This document shows positions 8,554 to 14,034 of a stretch of DNA of 14,034 nt, in pieces. The stretch's first letter is position 1; every line of letters starts with the position of its first letter. The stretch covers positions 1-14,034 of the forward strand of contig CAISKC010000008.1 in NCBI GenBank assembly GCA_903885895.1, written 5' to 3'. The notes under the pieces are model-generated. The model made no database searches. It had not been told where the DNA came from and saw only the letters and a list, made by a program, of their open reading frames with translations. The position numbers were made by a program, and so were the translations under genes. Origin of the DNA: an uncultured Legionella sp. (GTDB lineage Bacteria; Pseudomonadota; Gammaproteobacteria; Legionellales; Legionellaceae).

Positions 8554-8572
8554 GTTCCAACGAGTTGGGAAC
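8554..8572 (-). terminator. Weak hairpin downstream of the aldehyde dehydrogenase gene
   Basis: On the minus strand GTTCCCAAC and GTTGGAAC pair with one bulged base around a two-base loop, followed by ACG and TTTT, five bases after the stop. It would separate the aldehyde dehydrogenase from the downstream dehydrogenase gene. The stem is moderate and the T-run short. The rest of the 176-bp gap shows nothing else I can support. Confidence 0.3.
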
Positions 8573-8577
8573 AACCC

Positions 8578-9945
8578 CTAATTCACAACAACGGTCTTAA
8601 TATTCATAAACTCACGGATACCCTCACGCGCTAACTCACGGCCAAAACCTGAATGTTTCGTACCACCAAATGGCAATCTAGGATCCGAAACAACCGCGCT
8701 ATTTACAAATGCTTGACCAGATTGTAATTCAACACTCGCGATCCGCTCACCACGCTCAACATCCATAGTAAACACAGCCGAGCCTAAACCAAACCGACTT
8801 TGATTCGCCAAATGAATCGCTTCAGCTTCATCTGCCGCAATCGTCACTGCAAAAACCGGCCCAAAAATCTCATCATCAAATGCAGACATCCCGGGACGAA
8901 CATGGGTTAACATGGTAGGTGGATAATAATATCCGCGCTCAGTAGGCAATTTTCCACCCAATCTTAGTATCGCTCCTTTTCCAACCGTTTCGAGAACTTG
9001 TTGATGAACATGCGCACGTAAATCCTCTCTCGCCATAGGGCCCAATTGTGTATTGGGATCCATAGGATCACCATAATGATATGATTTAATCAGCGTCATC
9101 ATTTTTTCAATCAACGCATCCGCCACGGCAGATACCACAATGGTTCTTTTTGCGGCAATACACGTTTGACCATTATTATTCAAGCGTGAAGCAACAATCA
9201 CGCTTGCTGCCAAATCTAGATCAGCATCATGCAACACAATATAAGGATCGTTGCCGCCTAATTCCATAACTGTTTTTTTCAAATAAGATCCGGCACAAGC
9301 AGCCAAAGTCATACCAGTTTGCTCACTACCAGTAAATGTCACACCAGCGATATGTTTGTGCGCAATCACAGCTGCCGATTGCTCATTAGTGAGTACCATG
9401 GTTGAAAAAACATGCTCAGGAAATCCCGCTTCTAGAAACAATTTCTCAATCGCCAAGCCAGAACCTGTCGTAATAGGCGCATGTTTTAATATACCCACAT
9501 TTCCAGCCATCATATTAGGTGCTGCAAAACGAAATACTTGCCAAAAAGGGAAATTCCACGGCATGATTGCAAAAATAATACCTTGTGGCTGGTAGCAGAT
9601 CTTGGCGCGTTGATACTCTGTTGTAACGTATTCCGGAACAAGGTACGACGCCGCATGCTCAGCATAGTGCTCACAAACCAAAGCACATTTGTCTATTTCT
9701 GCTTTGCCGGCCGTAATAGGTTTACCCATTTCTTGAGCCATCAAAACCGACAAATCATCTGATTTTGCGCGCAGCAACTGGGCTAAATTCAACAACAACT
9801 TAGCTCTTTCTTGCATATCAACTTGCTTCCAAAGTTGAAATTGAGCATGGGCTGCTTCAATCTGCACACCAATTGCAGACTGAGTCATCACTGGATACGT
9901 TTCAATCATTGCTTCCGTTGCAGGATTCATGGTTTGAATACTCAT
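8578..9945 (-). CDS. sad: NAD(P)-dependent succinate-semialdehyde dehydrogenase, Sad (YneI) type
   Basis: An aldehyde dehydrogenase superfamily enzyme that most likely oxidises succinate semialdehyde to succinate, the last step of GABA-type degradation. Present are MPWNFPFWQ with oxyanion Asn131, MELGGNDPYIV with general base Glu228, and NNGQTCIAAKR with nucleophile Cys262. The EIFGPV motif and the C-terminal LPFGGTKHSGFGREL complete the family pattern. At 455 aa and by the wording of its motifs (LKHAP, LGPMAR, YYPPT) it is closer to E. coli Sad (462 aa) than to GabD (482 aa). ATG 9945 has a strong TAAGGAG seven bases upstream. It lies 176 bp before the glutamate dehydrogenase on the same strand. 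No GABA transaminase is visible in the window, so the source of substrate is unknown and other aldehydes are possible. Confidence 0.9.
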   Translation of the reverse strand: MSIQTMNPATEAMIETYPVMTQSAIGVQIEAAHAQFQLWKQVDMQERAKLLLNLAQLLRAKSDDLSVLMAQEMGKPITAGKAEIDKCALVCEHYAEHAASYLVPEYVTTEYQRAKICYQPQGIIFAIMPWNFPFWQVFRFAAPNMMAGNVGILKHAPITTGSGLAIEKLFLEAGFPEHVFSTMVLTNEQSAAVIAHKHIAGVTFTGSEQTGMTLAACAGSYLKKTVMELGGNDPYIVLHDADLDLAASVIVASRLNNNGQTCIAAKRTIVVSAVADALIEKMMTLIKSYHYGDPMDPNTQLGPMAREDLRAHVHQQVLETVGKGAILRLGGKLPTERGYYYPPTMLTHVRPGMSAFDDEIFGPVFAVTIAADEAEAIHLANQSRFGLGSAVFTMDVERGERIASVELQSGQAFVNSAVVSDPRLPFGGTKHSGFGRELAREGIREFMNIKTVVVN

Positions 9946-10030
9946 TAAAAACTCCTTACAGAACTATGTGTATTATCAACCGCGTCATTCGAATTACACG
10001 ACAAAATTTTGCGCATATCACAACAAAATC

Positions 10031-10059
10031 TTGGACTTTATCTTGAAATCCACTAGAAT
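10031..10059 (+). promoter_or_regulatory. Candidate promoter of the EnhB-like gene
   Basis: TTGGAC at 10031-10036, a 17-base spacer and TAGAAT at 10054-10059. The -10 matches at five of six positions and the -35 keeps the TTG core. Transcription would start near 10066, about 50 bases before ATG 10117. This lies in the 171-bp gap between two divergent genes; I could not find an equally good promoter for the leftward gene. Confidence 0.4.
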
Positions 10060-10116
10060 ATGAACCCGGTCAAATCTGTTCTTAACGATATTATCTAAAA
10101 ACCTGAGACATAAATT

Positions 10117-10620
10117 ATGGCATTTTATAAAAAATTAGCTACTCTTTTTATAGCTAGTCTAGCAAATATCAGCATAGCCCAACCACATTCTGCATCCGTC
10201 TTCCCACGAGGCTGCGAAAGCAATGGATTCATTTTCTATCGCAATTTCTTAGTACTCAATGAACATGGTAATCCCATGTTTTACTTAATTCAAAATAAGT
10301 CTCAACAACAAATCGAACTGGAACATTTTGAAACCAAACCCGATGCGTTTATGAGCCCCAAACTACAAGCAAAACTTTCACCATCCCATTGGTCAGCGTT
10401 TGCTTCTGATATTTCACACACGTATTTTCGCTGCTATATCTTAGAAAATGAGGAGCAACGTACTATTGTGAATTGCAACGATTATCTAAGCGTTTGCCAA
10501 TATCCTCGGGTTCGCTTTGCGAAAAGCAACGAAGGCAGCTACTGGGCATCTACTGACAAAAGCCTGCAGCAAGTCATTAGTGATTCTAGCAAGGACAAAG
10601 GTATTTATTTACGCTGGTGA
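10117..10620 (+). CDS. Small exported protein resembling Legionella EnhB
   Basis: A 167-aa protein with a clear Sec signal peptide: KK at 5-6, a hydrophobic core 7-20 and a likely cut after SIA (residue 21), so it should act in the periplasm or outside. The mature part has four cysteines (33, 106, 120, 127), enough for two disulfides. It carries the phrases FPRGCES, FYLIQNKS, ELEHFETKPDAFMSPKL, WSAFASD, CQYPRVRFA and a C-terminal YLRW. From memory this layout resembles EnhB, the small exported product of the Legionella enhABC locus linked to host-cell entry; that could not be verified here. No enhA or enhC (Sel1-repeat) neighbour is present. The start is ATG 10117 with only a weak purine-rich site. 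If the match fails, it is a conserved-looking secreted protein of unknown role. Confidence 0.8.
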   Translation: MAFYKKLATLFIASLANISIAQPHSASVFPRGCESNGFIFYRNFLVLNEHGNPMFYLIQNKSQQQIELEHFETKPDAFMSPKLQAKLSPSHWSAFASDISHTYFRCYILENEEQRTIVNCNDYLSVCQYPRVRFAKSNEGSYWASTDKSLQQVISDSSKDKGIYLRW

Positions 10621-10642
10621 GCTTCGTACTTCTTAATTCGGC

Positions 10643-10779
10643 AGGTTGGGCTTTTTGATCTGAAGGATAACCATTTTGAAGCGCTTTTTCCCTTTGATGG
10701 AAGAAAGTACGCGAAGAGCGGACAAAGATCATTGATCATGTAGCGCTTCGCTCGCTTGTTGGGCCAAAAGGCCCAACCT
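10643..10779. repeat. Inverted-repeat element with nested hairpins
   Basis: AGGTTGGGC at 10643-10651 is exactly repeated in reverse as GCCCAACCT at 10771-10779. Inside, GAAGCGCT (10678-10685) pairs with AGCGCTTC (10742-10749), and GTTGGGCC-AAAA-GGCCCAAC (10758-10777) is a perfect 8-bp hairpin. The region could fold as a long branched structure. It resembles short dispersed repeats of proteobacteria and contains no open reading frame worth calling. It fills the first part of the 328-bp gap after the EnhB-like gene. Confidence 0.65.
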
Positions 10780-10909
10780 ACCTTAGATTCAATGGCGTTA
10801 AGTTAAAAACGAACACTATTTCGTTCGGGCTGACGCGCAAACCTCGTCAGCACAAACGGATCGATGTCATAGGAAATATGCCTTAACTTAATGGCAGTGA
10901 CCTTAGATT
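10780..10909. mobile_element. Small non-autonomous element (MITE) with 10-bp target duplication
   Basis: The element proper is 10790-10899 (110 bp). Its ends CAATGGCGTTAAGTTAA (10790-10806) and, reversed, CACTGCCATTAAGTTAA (10883-10899) match at 14 of 17 positions. It is flanked by the perfect direct repeat ACCTTAGATT (10780-10789 and 10900-10909), as left by transposition. Inside are two hairpins: AACGAA/TTCGTT (10808-10825) and GCTGACG/CGTCAGC (10829-10851). There is no coding capacity, so a transposase must have acted in trans. A 10-bp duplication would fit several IS4-related groups, but the parent element is unknown. The right duplication ends 39 bases before the downstream ATG, so the insertion sits in that gene's promoter region. 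Confidence 0.8.
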
Positions 10910-10948
10910 AGGGTCTATTTAATTAAATTACTAAGGAAAGAATAAAAA

Positions 10949-11509
10949 ATGGCTAAAACTGAATCTGCTATGCTGGCGTTAGGGACTGTCGCCCCCTCTT
11001 TTGCGTTGATTGATGTTTGTACCGATCGTCTGATGACCTTAGAACAACATCAAGGTAAAGTCGCCACCGTCATTGCCTTCATATGCAATCATTGTCCTTT
11101 TGTAAAACACATACAGCATGAATTTCCACGCTTAGCTAGGGATTTTGCCGATAAGGGCGTATCGTTCTTAGCAATCAACTCCAATGATGCTGAGCAATAT
11201 CCCGATGATTCACCAGAAAACATGCAGATTGCAGCGCGTGAACTTGAATATAGTTTCCCCTATCTTTACGATGAAACACAAGAAGTTGCCTTAGCTTACC
11301 AAGCACGCTGCACCCCAGATTTTTTTGTCTTTGATCACGATTTGCATTTGGTTTACCGCGGACAATTAGATGACTCACGTCCATCCAACCACATTCCGGT
11401 CACCGGAGAATCCATTCGTCAAGCTTTACAAGCCTTACTGAAACAAGAACCGGTTTCACCGATTCAAAAAGCCAGTATTGGGTGTAATATCAAATGGAAA
11501 AACGTATAA
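10949..11509 (+). CDS. Thioredoxin-fold redox protein (AhpC/TSA-redoxin family) with CNHC motif
   Basis: A 186-aa cytoplasmic protein with no signal peptide. It has a thioredoxin-like fold: APSFALIDV near the start (residues 15-23), the redox motif CNHCPFVKH with Cys46 and Cys49, and RCTPDFFVFD with the cis-Pro at 123. The C-terminus ends with SIGCNIKWK (Cys179). This combination defines a group of redoxin proteins commonly annotated only as thioredoxin family protein. The role is probably thiol-disulfide exchange or peroxide reduction; the substrate is unknown. Cys121 and Cys179 may serve as resolving cysteines (inference). ATG 10949 follows an AAGGA site with an A-rich spacer of about ten bases. 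It is preceded closely by the MITE insertion and faces a convergent gene on the minus strand. Confidence 0.88.
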   Translation: MAKTESAMLALGTVAPSFALIDVCTDRLMTLEQHQGKVATVIAFICNHCPFVKHIQHEFPRLARDFADKGVSFLAINSNDAEQYPDDSPENMQIAARELEYSFPYLYDETQEVALAYQARCTPDFFVFDHDLHLVYRGQLDDSRPSNHIPVTGESIRQALQALLKQEPVSPIQKASIGCNIKWKNV

Positions 11510-11535
11510 GCTGAAGGTATCCAAAGGGCAGATGA

Positions 11536-11563
11536 TGGGTGAGTAAATATTGAGCTCATCCCA
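11536..11563. terminator. Possible bidirectional terminator between convergent genes
   Basis: TGGGTGAG (11536-11543) pairs with CTCATCCCA (11555-11563) with one bulged base and an eleven-base loop. It lies between two convergent genes, where such a hairpin would serve both, but neither side has a proper T-run. Weak evidence. Confidence 0.3.
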
Positions 11564-11579
11564 ATCTATATAACTAGCG

Positions 11580-12110
11580 CTAGAGAATCATACAACAACC
11601 TCTATTTTGTAGGGCTGTCGAACCCTCTGACGCCACTTGGAAACGATGGTGGTGTAAGCGGTGTGGACTATTCACTTCAAAATCTGGTTGATAAACGAAA
11701 TGAAATATTGCTTCTTGCTTGGGGTGATGTTTTTTCACCAGCTGAGCATAAGTGGTACTTAGCCATTCAAGTATGCCTGATTCATCATACGATAGAATTA
11801 AGTCATGTTCACGAAAAGCATGTTTGACAAATGCTTGAAATGCCATCAATTGAATATCTGACTCCTCCGAACTGGCATCCAATTCCTGATACAAGGTGAT
11901 ATGTCCCTTACAAAAAAGAGACGCTTTAAATGTTAAAAATAAAGCCAGTGAGGCATCATCGCTATTCGGATCAATAAGATCTTGTGTCCGGATTGCTAAT
12001 AAAGAAGCTCTAGAACTCAGAAAATCCACAGCAAGGAGTCTGGCAGACTTTATGATAAGATTGATATTTTTTTGGTGGCGTTGAACAAACTGTTTTGCAT
12101 CGAATGACAT
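11580..12110 (-). CDS. Unrecognised protein with C-terminal CaaX (Cys-Met-Ile-Leu) motif
   Basis: A 176-aa soluble-looking protein of unknown family. The start is ATG 12110, chosen because GGAGAG (complement of 12115-12120) lies just upstream; the longer in-frame form begins with TTG at 12137 and would cover this ribosome site. No signal peptide or membrane helix is visible. The composition is mixed, with an acidic patch (LDASSEESD), basic/His clusters (VKKHHPK, HRLHHHR) and a final QNRGCCMIL. The last four residues fit the eukaryotic CaaX box: cysteine, two residues of which the second is aliphatic, and terminal Leu, the choice of geranylgeranyltransferase I. The Cys just before it could be acylated. 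Intracellular bacteria such as Legionella have effectors lipidated by the host in this way (AnkB is a known case). I infer a candidate effector; chance occurrence remains possible. It is downstream of rplI, separated by a repeat hairpin. Confidence 0.8.
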   Translation of the reverse strand: MSFDAKQFVQRHQKNINLIIKSARLLAVDFLSSRASLLAIRTQDLIDPNSDDASLALFLTFKASLFCKGHITLYQELDASSEESDIQLMAFQAFVKHAFREHDLILSYDESGILEWLSTTYAQLVKKHHPKQEAIFHFVYQPDFEVNSPHRLHHHRFQVASEGSTALQNRGCCMIL

Positions 12111-12139
12111 AAATCTCTCCGCAATGTACAGGTGCAATG

Positions 12140-12165
12140 GTCATCCCCGCGTAGGCGGGAATGAC
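12140..12165. repeat. REP-like hairpin
   Basis: GTCATCCCCGC (12140-12150) and GCGGGAATGAC (12155-12165) form an 11-bp stem with one mismatched position and a GTAG loop. This sequence belongs to a very common dispersed bacterial repeat (general knowledge). It stands between rplI and the CaaX gene, 35 bases downstream of the rplI stop, and could stabilise the mRNA end or act as a weak terminator; no T-run follows. Confidence 0.7.
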
Positions 12166-12200
12166 ACAGATCTTTCAATACGCTTAAAATAGAGGCGTTA

Positions 12201-12644
12201 TTAAGCAGAAACAACTTCAACTTGGATCGTCACAATCCAATCATCATGAAATTGCAGATCAACGCTATAGATCCCGACTGAATGATATACTTCAGACAAG
12301 ATGATTTCACGCCGATTGATCTCAAGGCCTTTCGCATTTAAAGCATCTTTGATTTCATTGACACCAACTGAACCATACAGTTTACCTTCGTCACTAGCTT
12401 GAGTCGCAATGACCAATATAAGGTCTTGAAATTTTTCAGCACGAGTCTTCGCTGCCGCAAATTCTAATGCCGCTTTTTTCTCTAAGTCAGCACGTTGACT
12501 TTCAAATGCTGCGAGATTTTTTTCTGTCGCAAACACAGCTTTTTTTTGCGGAATCAAATAATTTCGCCCATAACCTGGTTTGACGTTCACTTTTTCACCC
12601 AAAGCACCCAAATTTCTAATTTTTTCCAACAAAATTACTTGCAT
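12201..12644 (-). CDS. rplI: Large ribosomal subunit protein bL9
   Basis: bL9 binds 23S rRNA domain V near the L1 stalk and projects from the 50S subunit, helping to keep the reading frame. The 147-aa length is standard. The N-terminal rRNA-binding signature is intact (LGALGEKVNVKPGYGRNYL, then IP, about residues 12-32). A long connecting helix rich in Ala, Glu and Lys follows (about 40-75), then the C-terminal domain with GKLYGSVG at about 87-94. ATG 12644 has GAGG nine bases upstream. It is the last gene of the rpsF-rpsR-membrane protein-rplI operon. Confidence 0.97.
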   Translation of the reverse strand: MQVILLEKIRNLGALGEKVNVKPGYGRNYLIPQKKAVFATEKNLAAFESQRADLEKKAALEFAAAKTRAEKFQDLILVIATQASDEGKLYGSVGVNEIKDALNAKGLEINRREIILSEVYHSVGIYSVDLQFHDDWIVTIQVEVVSA

Positions 12645-12720
12645 CTCTGATACCTCACTATAGAAAACTTACCAATTCAGCAACTGCTCGGAAGATACGC
12701 TCGACTTCTGGAGTGAGTCG

Positions 12721-13626
12721 TCACCCGATCCTAACAAAAGCTAATCTTATATTAAATACACTATCCAACAACCCTAAGATGATATACAAAGGTAGCATCA
12801 CAAAGGGCATAAATAATAAAGGTAGAATTAAAACGACTAATATTCCTCGGGATAATTTTCCCATAATAAAATTAGCGCACAAACTCAGTCCCGCTAACAA
12901 ATAAAATAAAACCAATACTGGCAATACATTCATTGCCACAACATTCCATTTCCATGCAGCGACACACAGTAGCAACATCACAATGAAGCTCAAACGATTA
13001 CCACGGAAAGTCAGCAGCTCCTGCTTAAACCCACCTGGATAAAACAGTTGCGATTGTAAGGAACGCGCCAACAGCAATGCTGACCATATTGACAATACAG
13101 CACTCATCAATTGGATGCCTAAGGTGTAATTAGCCAACGCCAATGCCGGAAAGCCCGACGTGTCATTTAACCACTTAGACAGCACATGATCGGACTGCGA
13201 TGCCTGCACGATAGACTGGAGCATAGCATACTGCGACATGACCCATTCTGGTACCATTTGCTGGATAAAGAGCGAGCTCAATATCACTAAAAAAAACAAT
13301 GCGGCACTCACCGCTTGCCAACTTGACGTCACACGCAGCACGTAAGCAGCCATATATACAGGCGCAAACACAAGCAGCAGATTGAATATCACGGCATATA
13401 AAGGCATGGACATCCATAACACAGAACCATGAACTAACATCACAGTAGCCAGGATCCGCATGCCTTCCTGTTGCCCTTTGCGCAAGGTAACCAAGGCAAT
13501 CACAACCATGGCCAACCAAGTACAATAAGGCAATAAGGCAAATATCACCGCATACAATAAAGCTTGCTTACGTGAACTTAAAATCAGCTCAGCTTGCTTT
13601 TTAAACAGTCCCTTCAAGCGCAACAC
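12721..13626 (-). CDS. YybS-like (DUF2232) multi-pass membrane protein
   Basis: A 301-aa inner-membrane protein with about eight hydrophobic helices and a short basic N-terminus (LRLKGLFKKQ). Its position between rpsR and rplI and its hydrophobic pattern fit the DUF2232/YybS family often found there in gammaproteobacteria; its function is unknown. The start is GTG 13626, five bases after the rpsR stop, without a strong ribosome site, which suggests translational coupling. Behind the TGA stop the same frame stays open for 20 codons (LTPEVERIFRAVAELVSFL) to a TAG at 12658-12660, only 13 bases before rplI. That raises the possibility of a recent nonsense mutation or readthrough; the TGA form may equally be the normal end. 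Confidence 0.88.
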   Translation of the reverse strand: MLRLKGLFKKQAELILSSRKQALLYAVIFALLPYCTWLAMVVIALVTLRKGQQEGMRILATVMLVHGSVLWMSMPLYAVIFNLLLVFAPVYMAAYVLRVTSSWQAVSAALFFLVILSSLFIQQMVPEWVMSQYAMLQSIVQASQSDHVLSKWLNDTSGFPALALANYTLGIQLMSAVLSIWSALLLARSLQSQLFYPGGFKQELLTFRGNRLSFIVMLLLCVAAWKWNVVAMNVLPVLVLFYLLAGLSLCANFIMGKLSRGILVVLILPLLFMPFVMLPLYIILGLLDSVFNIRLAFVRIG

Positions 13627-13631
13627 ATCAA

Positions 13632-13856
13632 TTACCGATGGCTGTCACAATAAGGCAATATCGCTAAATGTCTTGCATAATGAATCGCTCTTGTCACTTT
13701 GCGTTGTGCATGTGCACTCATGCCAGTAATGCGGCTTGGAACTATTTTGCCCGTTTCACTGATATAATTTTTTAAAAAATTGACATCTTTGTAATCAATA
13801 ACAGTCGTATTATCAGTTTGGTGCATTTTTTTGTTGCGTCGAAAATATGTAGACAT
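13632..13856 (-). CDS. rpsR: Small ribosomal subunit protein bS18
   Basis: bS18 binds the 30S platform as a partner of bS6. The 74-aa length is normal. The conserved core is intact: an IDYKDVNFLKNYI segment (about 20-32), KIVPSRITG, and AQRKVTRAIHYARHLAILPY near the end. ATG 13856 has a strong TAGGAGAG about five bases upstream. It lies 13 bases after rpsF and five before the YybS-like gene, all on the minus strand as an operon. Confidence 0.97.
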   Translation of the reverse strand: MSTYFRRNKKMHQTDNTTVIDYKDVNFLKNYISETGKIVPSRITGMSAHAQRKVTRAIHYARHLAILPYCDSHR

Positions 13857-13869
13857 CTGTACTCTCCTA

Positions 13870-14034
13870 TTAAGCCACGTCTCGCGAATCTTTTGATTCT
13901 TTTTTCATCATCACAGATTCAATCTTGATGGCCTCATTCTTTTTAATAATTAAATTACGCAATACCGCATCATTAAATTTAAATGCTGTTTTCAATTCGT
14001 CTAATGCCAATTGATTACATTCAATATTCATTAA
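13870..14034 (-). CDS. rpsF: Small ribosomal subunit protein bS6, C-terminal part
   Basis: Only the last 54 codons are in the window; the gene continues past the right edge. The segment LMNIECNQLALDEL, then FKFNDAVLRNLIIKK, is the typical last strand-helix-strand of bS6, followed by a polar tail ending MMKKESKDSRDVA. bS6 pairs with bS18 on the 30S platform; in many bacteria the bS6-bS18 pair also represses this operon by binding its leader, which would lie outside the window. Confidence 0.95.
   Translation of the reverse strand, partial: LMNIECNQLALDELKTAFKFNDAVLRNLIIKKNEAIKIESVMMKKESKDSRDVA

Noticed and set aside
11574..11583. Ten-base palindrome CTAGCGCTAG at the stop of the CaaX gene
   Set aside because: Too short to be more than chance and no associated regulatory pattern.
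12111..12137. Longer start (TTG 12137) for the CaaX protein
   Set aside because: It would cover the GGAGAG ribosome site that fits ATG 12110, and has no site of its own.

Overview
The window looks like the chromosome of an AT-leaning gammaproteobacterium, probably from the Legionellales (Legionella/Coxiella/Aquicella/Berkiella type). This is inferred from four things: a ~1.6-kDa-residue-class NAD-dependent glutamate dehydrogenase; a membrane protein of the YybS/DUF2232 kind between rpsR and rplI; a small secreted protein that resembles Legionella EnhB; and a small protein ending in a eukaryote-type CaaX prenylation motif. No database search was possible, so the taxonomic call is tentative.

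Layout from left to right. (1) 139-2551, plus strand, is a decaying segment. It holds rarA (AAA+ ATPase) broken by a frameshift at about 1096-1101, then an unrecognised membrane-protein gene with two frameshifts and an in-frame TAG, ending next to the 3' end of a tRNA. (2) 2626-3266, minus strand: tRNA-Lys(CTT), whose promoter overlaps the end of a cytochrome b561 gene. (3) 3348-3535: a large inverted-repeat element and hairpins. (4) 3560-9945, minus strand: the large NAD-glutamate dehydrogenase and a Sad-type aldehyde dehydrogenase. Both feed amino-acid carbon into the TCA cycle (glutamate to 2-oxoglutarate; succinate semialdehyde to succinate). (5) 10117-11509, plus strand: an exported EnhB-like protein and a thioredoxin-fold redox protein. 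They are separated by a gap of about 330 bp filled by a hairpin repeat and by a small non-autonomous element (MITE) with imperfect 17-bp terminal inverted repeats and a perfect 10-bp target duplication. (6) 11580-12110, minus strand: an unrecognised protein ending Cys-Cys-Met-Ile-Leu. (7) 12201-14034, minus strand: the ribosomal operon rpsF (partial) - rpsR - YybS-like membrane protein - rplI.

The most interesting points are the candidate host-prenylated protein at 11580-12110, the complete small MITE at 10790-10899, the clustered gene decay at 139-2551 beside a tRNA gene, and a 20-codon coding-like extension behind the stop of the YybS-like gene. I found no CRISPR array, phage module, toxin-antitoxin pair or restriction system.
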